21,894 nucleotides of DNA from JAVJSU01 sp040219275. GTDB lineage: Bacteria; Chloroflexota; Anaerolineae; Aggregatilineales; Phototrophicaceae. A program made the translations under genes and the position numbers. Under the pieces are notes generated by a model that did no database searches, was not told where the DNA came from, and was given only the letters and a program-made list of their open reading frames with translations. Shown piece by piece: positions 8,790-15,789 of this stretch. The first letter of the stretch is position 1. The number at the start of each line of letters is the position of its first letter. Location of the stretch: contig JAVJSU010000053.1 in the NCBI GenBank assembly GCA_040219275.1, positions 1-21,894 on the forward strand. Reading direction: 5' to 3'.

Positions 8790-9239
8790 TTAACGATCAC
8801 TAAAAAAGAGCGCAACGCCACCAACGATCAACACAATGGCGAGAATTTTCGTGAAACTCAGACTTTCCTGCGCGACACCGAACCAGCCGAATTGTTGCAC
8901 CACCATCGACAGCACTAGTTGACCGATCATCACAAATGAAAATGTGATGGCGGGGTTAGTTCTGCCGAGAGCAAACGCGATCCCCGGAACCAACACCAGC
9001 CCTAACGCACCCGATAGAATTACCGGCAAGGGTATGCCCTGACGGGGGAGTGCCTGCATGTTTTCCACAAATTTTGTCTCGAACACCAGTACCAGCGGAA
9101 TCGACACCAGAAATCCCGTGAGATGTACGAAGGATGTCATCCCCACCAAGCCAATGTTCTTCTCCAAAACGGAATTAAAGATCCCCTGTAGCCCGATGAA
9201 TGCCCCGCTAATTATTGCCATCATGATTCCGGCAACCAT
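8790..9239 (-). CDS. DMT-superfamily membrane protein, YdcZ/DUF606 type
   Basis: A 149-residue very hydrophobic protein with about five predicted membrane helices: MVAGIMMAIISGAFIGLQG at the start, then segments near 30-50, 68-88, 92-112 and 124-145 ending ALFFSDR. Length and the pattern GIxxAxxSG…LQGxxN match the YdcZ/DUF606 branch of the drug/metabolite transporter superfamily, whose members are half-size and probably dimerise. The transported substrate is unknown; export or uptake of a sugar or by-product is possible from context only. Start: the frame is open to 9281, but AAGGA at 9246-9250 lies 6 bases before the ATG at 9239, so that start is chosen. It lies 57 bases downstream of the 747-residue glycosidase gene. 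Confidence 0.75.
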   Translation of the reverse strand: MVAGIMMAIISGAFIGLQGIFNSVLEKNIGLVGMTSFVHLTGFLVSIPLVLVFETKFVENMQALPRQGIPLPVILSGALGLVLVPGIAFALGRTNPAITFSFVMIGQLVLSMVVQQFGWFGVAQESLSFTKILAIVLIVGGVALFFSDR

Positions 9240-9296
9240 GTCATGTCCTTCGCGTGATGTGCGTCGTGCGTTCTGCCACAATAAAACAAGTTCAAC

Positions 9297-11540
9297 CTAC
9301 CGCATCAAACGGATTACCTGATTCTGAAACGGGATCGTTACTGTTTTCCCCGAAACAGGTGTAATCTCGTGCCTGTCTAGCTGAATCTGTGCATAGCCAT
9401 CCGGTAGATACACGGTGACTGCTTCCGGCTGTTGCGTGCGTTGCGTCTCGACAGTTAATTTCAAGACGGCGTTCACTGATTCGTCAAACGATAGATCAAG
9501 CGACACCGCACCGAAGCGTGTCGGCGTGGTCACTAGTTGAATAGTCTCGCCCGCCTTTATCCATTCAGGAGGTAAACCCAATAACAGATCAAGCGTGTTG
9601 CCGCGCTCAAATACCAGCAGATTGCGTACCAGACGAATAAATTCAGCGGACCCCCAATTGTGTGGCATATCGCCGACGAGTTGCTCATAAGTGGCGCTTC
9701 TCAGGCTCTGTTCCTCGCGCCAGACGCGGGTCGGGCTGGCATGATTGGCAAAATCGTAGAGATAATCAATCGCTTTGTCGGGTCGTCCGACATAGAGCCA
9801 CACATGCGCGTAAAAGGATGCTGAATAATTCCACACTGCATTGTGCGGAATCCAACCTGTATTTGCAGGAATGCCCTCTTCGTCATCAATTTTGTCTAAC
9901 AGGGTGCATAAGTTTTGGACGATGGGATCATCCGGCGCGAAGACTTCACCCGGATAGATGGCATGTGCCAGCGCCCATGTCGCCGTGCCGGGATTGATCC
10001 GATAATAGGCGCTGACCTCGCCTTCAAAATCTGGAATCTGGACGTGCTCACTGCTCGCATCGGGCATGGAGATTGGTAGATAAGGCGTGCCGTCGTCCAA
10101 CGTTCGCATATCGCGTTTGGCTTTTTCGTGGAACACCGCCAGCAAATCGTCATATTCGTGCTGGAAGCGTTTTTCATCATCGCTATAGCCCAGCTTTTTC
10201 GCCGCCTCGACAGCTTTCTGCAACCCGACAAGTGTCCATAGCGCGGTTGTATATTCGGGACGTTCGCCACCTAAGCCACCATCCGCGAATGTAGCTGGCA
10301 TCAGATTATACTCAGCGGCATCTTCACCCCGTTTTTTTGATTCTTCGCGCAAATGACGGATAAACGTCACGCCATTCTGGATCACGGACCAGACCGAGGC
10401 GAGCCTGTCCCAATCATCGTTGAGTTCGCACTGCCGGATGAGCGTTAGAATTGAGATGCCGGTTTCTTTGGGGTGAAAATCCAATTGGCGGATTTCGCCA
10501 CTCGGTTGCACACGCCGTAGCAAAGCGTTGATGCCCTGTTCGCCCGCGTCTTCATAGCCCAAATACCGCGCCGCTTCCAGAATGAAATGCCCATCGACCA
10601 CCCATAACCCGCGATAGGAGGTTGGTCCGACCTGAAATTCCGGCAAACTGTCCTTAATCTCACGCGCTTGCAAGATATTCCGCGCACAAGCCGTGACCAT
10701 ATCCATCACATCGTTATCTGGAATGTGCATGGCAAAGGGTTGAATCGGATAGGATGCCCAGAATGCACGCTCGGTCTCTAATGCCTGTTTCGCCCATTCC
10801 AGATCGTAGCCGGCGTCGCCTTCGTGATTCACAGGGAAGATGAACGCGCCTTCGATGGGTTTTCCAGCCTGCGCGGTGAAAATGGGTGTTTTCATGCGCG
10901 ATACGGGACCGAAGTGTTGACCCGGTGCGAGATTGAGTGCATACGGGACGGAAATATAAGCACACGTTTGTCCGTTTTCGCTGGCATCCGAATATTTTTC
11001 GAGGGTTGGCTTTACCAGAAAATAAGAGTCGATATGCGCCCAGTGCTGTGCATCCAACATATACACCTGCTGTGATGAGATGTCTTTATATACATCTTCC
11101 GGCGCGGTATCACCCTGTGGCAACACGAACGCCTTACCTAGTGCGTGCGCATCGACCCATACCGCTGTATCCACCGCAACTTGACTATCGGCACACGCCA
11201 CGTTCCACAATACGATATCCGTGCGTTTATTATTTTGCTCGTGACCAAACGCGAGCAATTCAAGGGTGGCGTGTGCGTACTCGATAGTCGTCTTTACGAA
11301 AGGGTGTATTGCGGACTCGGTAATTTGCGTGATTTTGAGCGGAGGCTGTGGGCTGACTAACCCAAAACTGAACACTTTGTTAAACCAGTAAGTGCCTTCC
11401 GCAGGGATAGAATTGACATAATCGTAGAGCAGTGCGCCACGTTCATCGACCAATGTTTTATGCGGATCGTCGGGATGCCCGATGCACGACCATGTCACTG
11501 ATGACGCATATTTATGGGTGATGGTTCTTGTGGTCGTCAT
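9297..11540 (-). CDS. Six-hairpin glycosidase-like protein, family unassigned
   Basis: A 747-residue protein, first gene of the minus-strand operon, without signal peptide. An N-terminal beta-rich part (about 1-260) precedes an all-helical region (about 280-650) and a short C-terminal beta domain, the layout of GH78/GH95/GH63-type enzymes. Motifs include RGLWVVDGHF (Asp316 is a candidate general acid), GYEDAGEQG, NTGWIPHNAVWNYS, MPHNWGSAEFIRL, and LGLPPEWIKAGE before the final beta domain, the last resembling the C-terminus of alpha-L-rhamnosidase-like enzymes. I cannot assign it to a CAZy family. Its place in the locus supports a role in cleaving imported oligosaccharides. The start has AAGGA at 11546-11550, 5 bases before ATG. 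The promoter is described at 11680-11707. Confidence 0.65.
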   Translation of the reverse strand: MTTTRTITHKYASSVTWSCIGHPDDPHKTLVDERGALLYDYVNSIPAEGTYWFNKVFSFGLVSPQPPLKITQITESAIHPFVKTTIEYAHATLELLAFGHEQNNKRTDIVLWNVACADSQVAVDTAVWVDAHALGKAFVLPQGDTAPEDVYKDISSQQVYMLDAQHWAHIDSYFLVKPTLEKYSDASENGQTCAYISVPYALNLAPGQHFGPVSRMKTPIFTAQAGKPIEGAFIFPVNHEGDAGYDLEWAKQALETERAFWASYPIQPFAMHIPDNDVMDMVTACARNILQAREIKDSLPEFQVGPTSYRGLWVVDGHFILEAARYLGYEDAGEQGINALLRRVQPSGEIRQLDFHPKETGISILTLIRQCELNDDWDRLASVWSVIQNGVTFIRHLREESKKRGEDAAEYNLMPATFADGGLGGERPEYTTALWTLVGLQKAVEAAKKLGYSDDEKRFQHEYDDLLAVFHEKAKRDMRTLDDGTPYLPISMPDASSEHVQIPDFEGEVSAYYRINPGTATWALAHAIYPGEVFAPDDPIVQNLCTLLDKIDDEEGIPANTGWIPHNAVWNYSASFYAHVWLYVGRPDKAIDYLYDFANHASPTRVWREEQSLRSATYEQLVGDMPHNWGSAEFIRLVRNLLVFERGNTLDLLLGLPPEWIKAGETIQLVTTPTRFGAVSLDLSFDESVNAVLKLTVETQRTQQPEAVTVYLPDGYAQIQLDRHEITPVSGKTVTIPFQNQVIRLMR

Positions 11541-11653
11541 AGTTTTCCTTCAAGATGTTTGCAAAAATATCCACTTAACTGCTTGTTTAGCATCAGCAAA
11601 ATGACACTTCATACTTTCAATCTTTACTGAGTTGGAGTACAAACAAACGAAAG

Positions 11654-11702
11654 TATGTGTTTTTATGTTTGTTTATAACAATATAACACAAATAAAAACA
11701 TA
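11654..11702. promoter_or_regulatory. Inverted-repeat operator between the divergent operons
   Basis: A long imperfect inverted repeat: left arm 11654-11677 begins TATGTGTTTTTATG and ends GTTTATA; right arm 11682-11702 is TATAACAC…AAAAACATA. Read on the minus strand, 11678-11698 matches 18311-18331 upstream of the sulfatase gene with 3 mismatches in 21, with core TTTATWTGTGYTATAWTGT. The left arm shares ATGTGTTTTTAT with that same site. It overlaps the glycosidase operon promoter and lies about 40 bases upstream of the regulator's -10, so repression of both by the DeoR protein is likely (inferred). Confidence 0.55.
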
Positions 11703-11707
11703 GTCAA
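11680..11707 (-). promoter_or_regulatory. Sigma-70-type promoter of the nine-gene glycosidase operon
   Basis: On the minus strand, TTGACT (11702-11707) is followed after 16 bases by TATATT (11680-11685), a good vegetative promoter. Transcription would start near 11673 and give a leader of about 130 bases before the ATG at 11540. The inverted-repeat operator covers the spacer and -10. Confidence 0.6.
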
Positions 11708-11738
11708 ACAGGAAATTTTCTATTCTGAACGAATGCTA

Positions 11739-11747
11739 TGTTATAAT
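11739..11747 (+). promoter_or_regulatory. Extended -10 promoter of the DeoR-type regulator gene
   Basis: TGTTATAAT is a perfect extended -10 (TGN plus TATAAT at 11742-11747), and the -35 position holds only weak TCTATT/TTCTAT. The predicted start is near 11754, about 30 bases before the ATG at 11786. Confidence 0.55.
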
Positions 11748-11785
11748 TTGTCTCATTAAATTACCCATATGCTAGGTTGATCTTC

Positions 11786-12556
11786 ATGTTGCCAGTTCAG
11801 CGTTTGCAAAATATTTTAGATGATATTAAATCCAACAGAATCACGAGCGTGAATGATTTAAGCCAGAAATATCAAGTCTCGGAAATGACCATTCGCAGAG
11901 ACTTAAAACTACTTGAGGATCAGGGCTTAATCACACGAACACATGGTGGTGCTGTGCCCAATAGCCGTGCTTTGGATGAGTTACAGTTTGTGCAAAAACA
12001 GGGCATCCATGAAGCGGAAAAACGCCAGATCGCCCGTTATGCGGTAGAAAATTTTATCTCGGAGAATGACATTATAAGCATGGAAGGTGGCACAACTGTC
12101 GCTGGCATGGTCAGTCATATGGAAAGCTACAGAAATATCACCGTCATGACCAACGGACTCCATACGCTGTATGAACTGCAACGTATCGCCACGGGAAACA
12201 CGGTTATTTCTACGGGAGGCGTATTGCGTGAAGTATCCAACACGCTTGTCGGTCCGGTAGCCGAGCGACATTTCACGGAGTTTAATACCACAAAAGTCTT
12301 TCTTTCCGCTACCGGGTGGACGGTTACCAACGGCTTTACAGACCCGAATATGATGGAAATTCAGGTTAAGAAAGCCATGATTAAATCTGCACATAAAGTT
12401 ATCTTGCTCATCGACTCCAGTAAATTCGGGATTGTTTCTCTGACCAGTTTTCTCGGTGCATTTGCCCCGGATGTTATTATCACAGATCGAAATATCTCTG
12501 ATTCTATCTATGAGGATTTCACTAAAGAACAGGTAGAAGTGCACATCGCCAATTAA
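11786..12556 (+). CDS. DeoR/GlpR-family transcriptional regulator
   Basis: A 256-residue regulator. Residues 1-55 form the DeoR winged helix-turn-helix: LSQKYQVSEMTIRRDLKLLE then QGLITRTHGGAV, the family signature. The rest is the DeoRC sugar-phosphate sensor domain: MEGGTTVAGM (phosphate-binding Gly-Thr-Thr), MTNGL, STGGVLREVSNTLVG, ATGWTVTNGFTD and LIDSSKFG are all conserved landmarks. Such proteins are usually repressors released by a phosphorylated sugar, here plausibly mannose-6-P, fructose-6-P or GlcNAc-6-P made by the operon. A TTG at 11777 is in frame, but ATG 11786 with AGG at 11774-11776 fits better. It is transcribed away from the glycosidase operon and is probably autoregulated. 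Confidence 0.9.
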   Translation: MLPVQRLQNILDDIKSNRITSVNDLSQKYQVSEMTIRRDLKLLEDQGLITRTHGGAVPNSRALDELQFVQKQGIHEAEKRQIARYAVENFISENDIISMEGGTTVAGMVSHMESYRNITVMTNGLHTLYELQRIATGNTVISTGGVLREVSNTLVGPVAERHFTEFNTTKVFLSATGWTVTNGFTDPNMMEIQVKKAMIKSAHKVILLIDSSKFGIVSLTSFLGAFAPDVIITDRNISDSIYEDFTKEQVEVHIAN

Positions 12557-12671
12557 AGTATTGCGCGACATCTGTTCTTAAAAGGATGAATCAAAATGGA
12601 TGCTCAATACCAATTAAGGTGCGTACTCTTTTCTTCTAACAGAATCTTTTTCTCTCCCTCCATATCATAAA
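12557..12671. other. Intergenic stretch after the regulator gene
   Basis: This is the first part of the 364-base gap between the regulator and the binding-protein gene. I see no convincing hairpin terminator for the regulator transcript here, only pyrimidine-rich sequence near 12630-12660. Short frames starting around 12586-12596 are under 25 codons and unconvincing. The rest of the gap holds the features listed next. Confidence 0.4.
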
Positions 12672-12718
12672 CAAACCCGAAATCGAACATCGAGAGCTAT
12701 GTCATGTTCGATTGTTTG
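12672..12718. repeat. Perfect 10-bp inverted repeat upstream of ABC operon promoter
   Basis: AATCGAACAT at 12681-12690 is the exact reverse complement of ATGTTCGATT at 12704-12713, with a 13-base spacer. The match resumes outside it: CAAAC (12672-12676) pairs with GTTTG (12714-12718) if four bases are bulged. A further TCGAACA lies at 12762-12768. The right arm runs into the -35 box of the ABC operon. There is no T-run, so a protein-binding site is likelier than a terminator, and its sequence differs from the element shared with the other promoters. Confidence 0.5.
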
Positions 12719-12744
12719 ACTTAAACAAATGTATGTGTTATTGT
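12716..12744 (+). promoter_or_regulatory. Promoter of the ABC sugar uptake operon
   Basis: TTGACT (12716-12721), 17-base spacer, TATTGT (12739-12744). Predicted transcription start is near 12751, leaving a leader of about 170 bases before the binding-protein ATG. The -35 is identical to that of the glycosidase operon (both read TTTGACT), and both -10 regions are preceded by TGTG. Confidence 0.5.
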
Positions 12745-12756
12745 GTTTTATATAAA
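12732..12756 (+). promoter_or_regulatory. Probable DeoR operator over the ABC operon -10
   Basis: TATGTGTTATTG followed by TGTTTTATATAAAC resembles the element at 11678-11698 (shared TGTGTTAT and downstream TATAAAC) but with a small length difference, so it is a weaker member of the set. Its position over the -10 and start site is typical for repression. Confidence 0.4.
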
Positions 12757-12769
12757 CATTTTCGAACAA

Positions 12770-12886
12770 ATGCGTTTGATTGTTGGGGTTATGGAGTCTC
12801 AATCTGAACGTTTTTTCATCGAAAAGTGTGTAAATCTCGTGCGCCATCACGCATACGAGGATGAAATATTTAAACTAGGATCGTAG
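12770..12886 (+). CDS. Possible 38-codon leader ORF upstream of the binding protein
   Basis: Within the long leader an ATG at 12770 opens 38 codons and stops with TAG at 12884-12886, 34 bases before the binding-protein ATG. An internal ATG at 12791 would give 31 residues, MESQSERFF to FKLGS. There is no good Shine-Dalgarno sequence for either start and no recognisable family or regulatory codon run. It may be a leader peptide or chance, and I favour chance slightly. Confidence 0.2.
   Translation: MRLIVGVMESQSERFFIEKCVNLVRHHAYEDEIFKLGS
12836..12859 (+). other. Small hairpin in the leader of the ABC operon
   Basis: CTCGTGCG (12836-12843) can pair with CGC plus ACGAG (12850-12852 and 12855-12859) across a 6-base loop and a 2-base bulge. 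It lies about 60 bases before the binding-protein start and has no T-run. It could stabilise the mRNA or be incidental. Confidence 0.3.
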
Positions 12887-12920
12887 CTTAAAACACATAG
12901 CATGAAAGGGTAATTTGAAG

Positions 12921-14159
12921 ATGAAACGCAATAGATTTTTAGTAATTACCATATTATTTGCAATGTTGACACTTATTGTTGGTATTGCACCCTCAATGGC
13001 ACAGGAAGAATCATTATTGGTCTGGGCACCACCGGAAAATTCAGCGGCGGTGACCGAACTAGGTGCATTATTTGAAGAAGAGTACGGAATTACGATTGAA
13101 GTACAGGAAGTTCCGTTCGACCAGATTGCGGATGATCTGGTGAATTTCGGTCCTGTGGGCGAAGGTCCAGATATTATCATCACAGAGAACAGCCGCCTCG
13201 GTCAACTGGTAGCGAATGGCGCACTGCTCCCGCTTGATTTATCCGACATCTCAGACCTTTTTAACCCCAGTGCGCTTAATATTTTTACATATCAAGGCGA
13301 AACATGGGCGCTGCCGTTTGCGTGGGAAAACGTCGCATTGATCCGTAACACTGATCTTGTACCGGAAGCCCCTGCCACATGGCAAGAAGTTCGCGCCATT
13401 TCTGAAGAACTGCAATCTTCTGGCACTGCCCAATATGGTTTTGTCCCGCTTTTTGGTGACCCTTATCATCAATTCCCGATCATAACCGCATTTGGTGGTT
13501 ATATCTTTGGTGTTACTGAAGATGGTTCCTATGATGTCAACGACATTGGGCTGGGTAGTGAAGGTGGTTTAGCCGGTGCTGAGTTCATCAGTGGCTTGTA
13601 TCAAGACGGCTTAGCCGACCCTGATATGGATAATGATGTCGTGCTGGAACTGTTCGCACAGGGTGAATTGGCGATGTTTATTACCGGTCCGTGGTTCTCC
13701 CAACGGGTGATTGACGCTGGCGTACCCTATAGTGTTGATCCAATCCCCGGCGCCGATGGTGCGCTGGAAAATGGTCGCCCCTTTAGCGGTGGCTTTGGCT
13801 TTGCGATCAGCGCCTTCTCTGATAAAGCATTACTTGCAGAAATCTTTATTTATGATTTCCTATCTACACAGGAGGCACAGGAAGTCATGATTACCGCGGA
13901 AGAAGGCACCGTATTGACTCGTTTCCCCGCCTTCAACGGGGTTGATATTTCCGAAGACCCGAATATTCAAGGCTTTATTGATGCGGGTGCCTCTGCGATG
14001 CCAATGCCCCAAATTCCAGAAATGGGTTCTGTGTGGGCGGCATGGGGTAATGCGACCCGTTTGATCGGTCAGGGTGAAGATCCCACTGAAAGCTACTCAA
14101 ATGCGGTCGTTCAGATTGAACAAGCAATAACAGACGCGCAAGCTGAAGATAGCGAATAA
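12921..14159 (+). CDS. ABC transporter extracellular sugar-binding protein (MalE-like)
   Basis: A 412-residue solute-binding protein of the oligosaccharide/maltose class (SBP family 1). Residues 1-28 form a Sec signal peptide: KRNR, a hydrophobic core, and cleavage after SMA before QEESLLVWAPPE. There is no lipobox cysteine, so it is predicted to be soluble or loosely attached rather than a lipoprotein. Conserved features are the LVWAPPEN first strand, GPDIIITENSRLGQLVANGALLPLD, WALPFAWENVALIRNTDLV and AMFITGPWF. It would deliver the oligosaccharide to the two permeases that follow. A TTG at 12915 is in frame, but the ATG at 12921 with AAAGGG at 12905-12910 is preferred. It opens the uptake operon, 10 bases before the MalF-like gene. 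Confidence 0.9.
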   Translation: MKRNRFLVITILFAMLTLIVGIAPSMAQEESLLVWAPPENSAAVTELGALFEEEYGITIEVQEVPFDQIADDLVNFGPVGEGPDIIITENSRLGQLVANGALLPLDLSDISDLFNPSALNIFTYQGETWALPFAWENVALIRNTDLVPEAPATWQEVRAISEELQSSGTAQYGFVPLFGDPYHQFPIITAFGGYIFGVTEDGSYDVNDIGLGSEGGLAGAEFISGLYQDGLADPDMDNDVVLELFAQGELAMFITGPWFSQRVIDAGVPYSVDPIPGADGALENGRPFSGGFGFAISAFSDKALLAEIFIYDFLSTQEAQEVMITAEEGTVLTRFPAFNGVDISEDPNIQGFIDAGASAMPMPQIPEMGSVWAAWGNATRLIGQGEDPTESYSNAVVQIEQAITDAQAEDSE

Positions 14160-14169
14160 AAGAAATCTC

Positions 14170-15789
14170 ATGTCCACAAATACGAGACTTGCTCGCTCCC
14201 CTGATGGGGGGCGGGCGACTCCTTCATTAGAGAATGCCGGAATTTGGGCAGTTCTTCTGAAGTATCTGGGTCTAGCCGCGCTGAATGCGATGGCTTTGAT
14301 TATTATTTATGCTTTTTTGGATGATGATAATCTGGGACTCGCGATTGTCATCATTGTAATTACTGTTTTTGCAAATGTCGTTACTTTTGTGCCACGTTTA
14401 TACCCCATTCGCTGGATGGCACCGGGCTTAATGCTGGTGATCCTGTTCGTTGTCTATCCCGTTCTGTATACAATTGTTACTGCATTTTCCAACTATGGTG
14501 ATAGCCACATCCTCACTAAGAGTCAGGCTATCGAACTGATCGAGCGCAGACAATTTGTGCCAGATACTGCTCAGAGCTACAGCTGGGACCTTTATCAGAA
14601 TGAGGCGGGCGATTACGGATTGTGGTTAGATGGCGACGATAGTGACGGCAATCGTGTGGTTGCTTTCGCTATTATGGGGGAACCGATTCAAGAAGTTGAG
14701 ACTGACAATGAAGAACCGCCAGAACTCTATGAGGGATTTCGCCTCTTAACCGTCGGTGAGCAAGCACAGGCGATGGTACAATTGCAAAACGCGATTTTCG
14801 GAACAGGTGAGGATACTGCCGCAATTGCCAACCGTCGACAGGCGGCACGCCCGTTGGTTCAGCAATATGTCTTCGACGAAGAACGTAACGCCTTCTTAGA
14901 TCAAGAGACGGGCAGTTACTATCTTGCTAACGATAAAACAGGCTTCTTTGTGCTTGAAGGTGGTACCTCCTCTGATCGATTGATACCCGGATATCGTGTT
15001 GGTGTTGGGTTGAGTAATTTTCAACGCCTTTATGAAGATCGCACGCTGTTAACGCCTCTGATTGATGTGTTCCTCTGGACAATTGTTTTTGCAATTCTAT
15101 CTGTCATCACAACGTTTGGTTTCGGGCTGTTCATGGCGCTGGTGCTCGATCATCCCTTTATTCCGTTCCCCAAGATATGGCGCTCGATTATCTTTATTCC
15201 CTATGCCATACCGGGCGTGATTTCGATCCTCGTCTGGCGTGCATTACTAAATCAGAATCTTGGTCTGATTACGAATACGCTATTTGAACTTACCGGTTAT
15301 CGTATTCCCTGGTTTACGGATCCCTGGCATGCAAAATCGGCTATTATTCTAGTCAATCTATGGCTGGGCTACCCTTATATGATGCTGGTTTGTAGCGGCG
15401 CGCTCAAAGCAATCCCTTCTGAACTTTACGAAGCCGCATCCGTTGATGGTGCGGAAGCGTGGCAATCATTCTGGCGCATCACTTTGCCGATGTTGCTGGT
15501 CAGTGTTGGACCGTTGTTGATTGCATCATTTACGTATAACTTCAACAATTACTTGCTCATTGAAGTGCTCGCAGAAGGCAATCCGCCAATACCCGGAACG
15601 TCTACGCCTGCCGGATATACGGACATCCTCATCAGTTATACCTATAATCTAGCGTTCGGGTCTAATCAAGGTGCGGATTATGGTTACGCGGCGGCAATCA
15701 CCATTGTGATCTTCACGATTGTTGCCCTTATCACGCTGTTTAACTATCGTTATGTTGCGCGATGGGAAAGGGTCGGTGAAAGTGTCTAG
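14170..15789 (+). CDS. Sugar ABC transporter permease, MalF-like with large external loop
   Basis: A 539-residue inner-membrane permease. Three hydrophobic segments lie in the first ~105 residues; a ~185-residue hydrophilic loop (about 107-290) follows, then the membrane core from residue 294 (LTPLIDVFLW). This resembles the periplasmic P2 loop of E. coli MalF, which contacts the binding protein. The cytoplasmic EAA loop begins at residue 421 (EAASVDGAEAWQSFW…LP) and is the docking site for the ATPase. The ATG follows the binding-protein stop by 10 bases with only a weak purine-rich ribosome site. Its stop overlaps the MalG-like gene by 8 bases. Confidence 0.9.
   Translation: MSTNTRLARSPDGGRATPSLENAGIWAVLLKYLGLAALNAMALIIIYAFLDDDNLGLAIVIIVITVFANVVTFVPRLYPIRWMAPGLMLVILFVVYPVLYTIVTAFSNYGDSHILTKSQAIELIERRQFVPDTAQSYSWDLYQNEAGDYGLWLDGDDSDGNRVVAFAIMGEPIQEVETDNEEPPELYEGFRLLTVGEQAQAMVQLQNAIFGTGEDTAAIANRRQAARPLVQQYVFDEERNAFLDQETGSYYLANDKTGFFVLEGGTSSDRLIPGYRVGVGLSNFQRLYEDRTLLTPLIDVFLWTIVFAILSVITTFGFGLFMALVLDHPFIPFPKIWRSIIFIPYAIPGVISILVWRALLNQNLGLITNTLFELTGYRIPWFTDPWHAKSAIILVNLWLGYPYMMLVCSGALKAIPSELYEAASVDGAEAWQSFWRITLPMLLVSVGPLLIASFTYNFNNYLLIEVLAEGNPPIPGTSTPAGYTDILISYTYNLAFGSNQGADYGYAAAITIVIFTIVALITLFNYRYVARWERVGESV

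Noticed and set aside
11981..12571. 196-codon minus-strand frame antisense to the DeoR gene
   Set aside because: It is the complement of a gene with full DeoR signatures; its own protein has no coherent motifs.
12681..12713. Inverted repeat as terminator of the DeoR gene
   Set aside because: Low GC stem, no following T-run, and it abuts the promoter of the next operon; a protein-binding site is more likely.
15719..15781. N-terminal extension of the MalG-like permease
   Set aside because: It overlaps the MalF-like gene by about 70 bases and has no ribosome site; GTG 15782 with AAAGGG at 9 bases is better.
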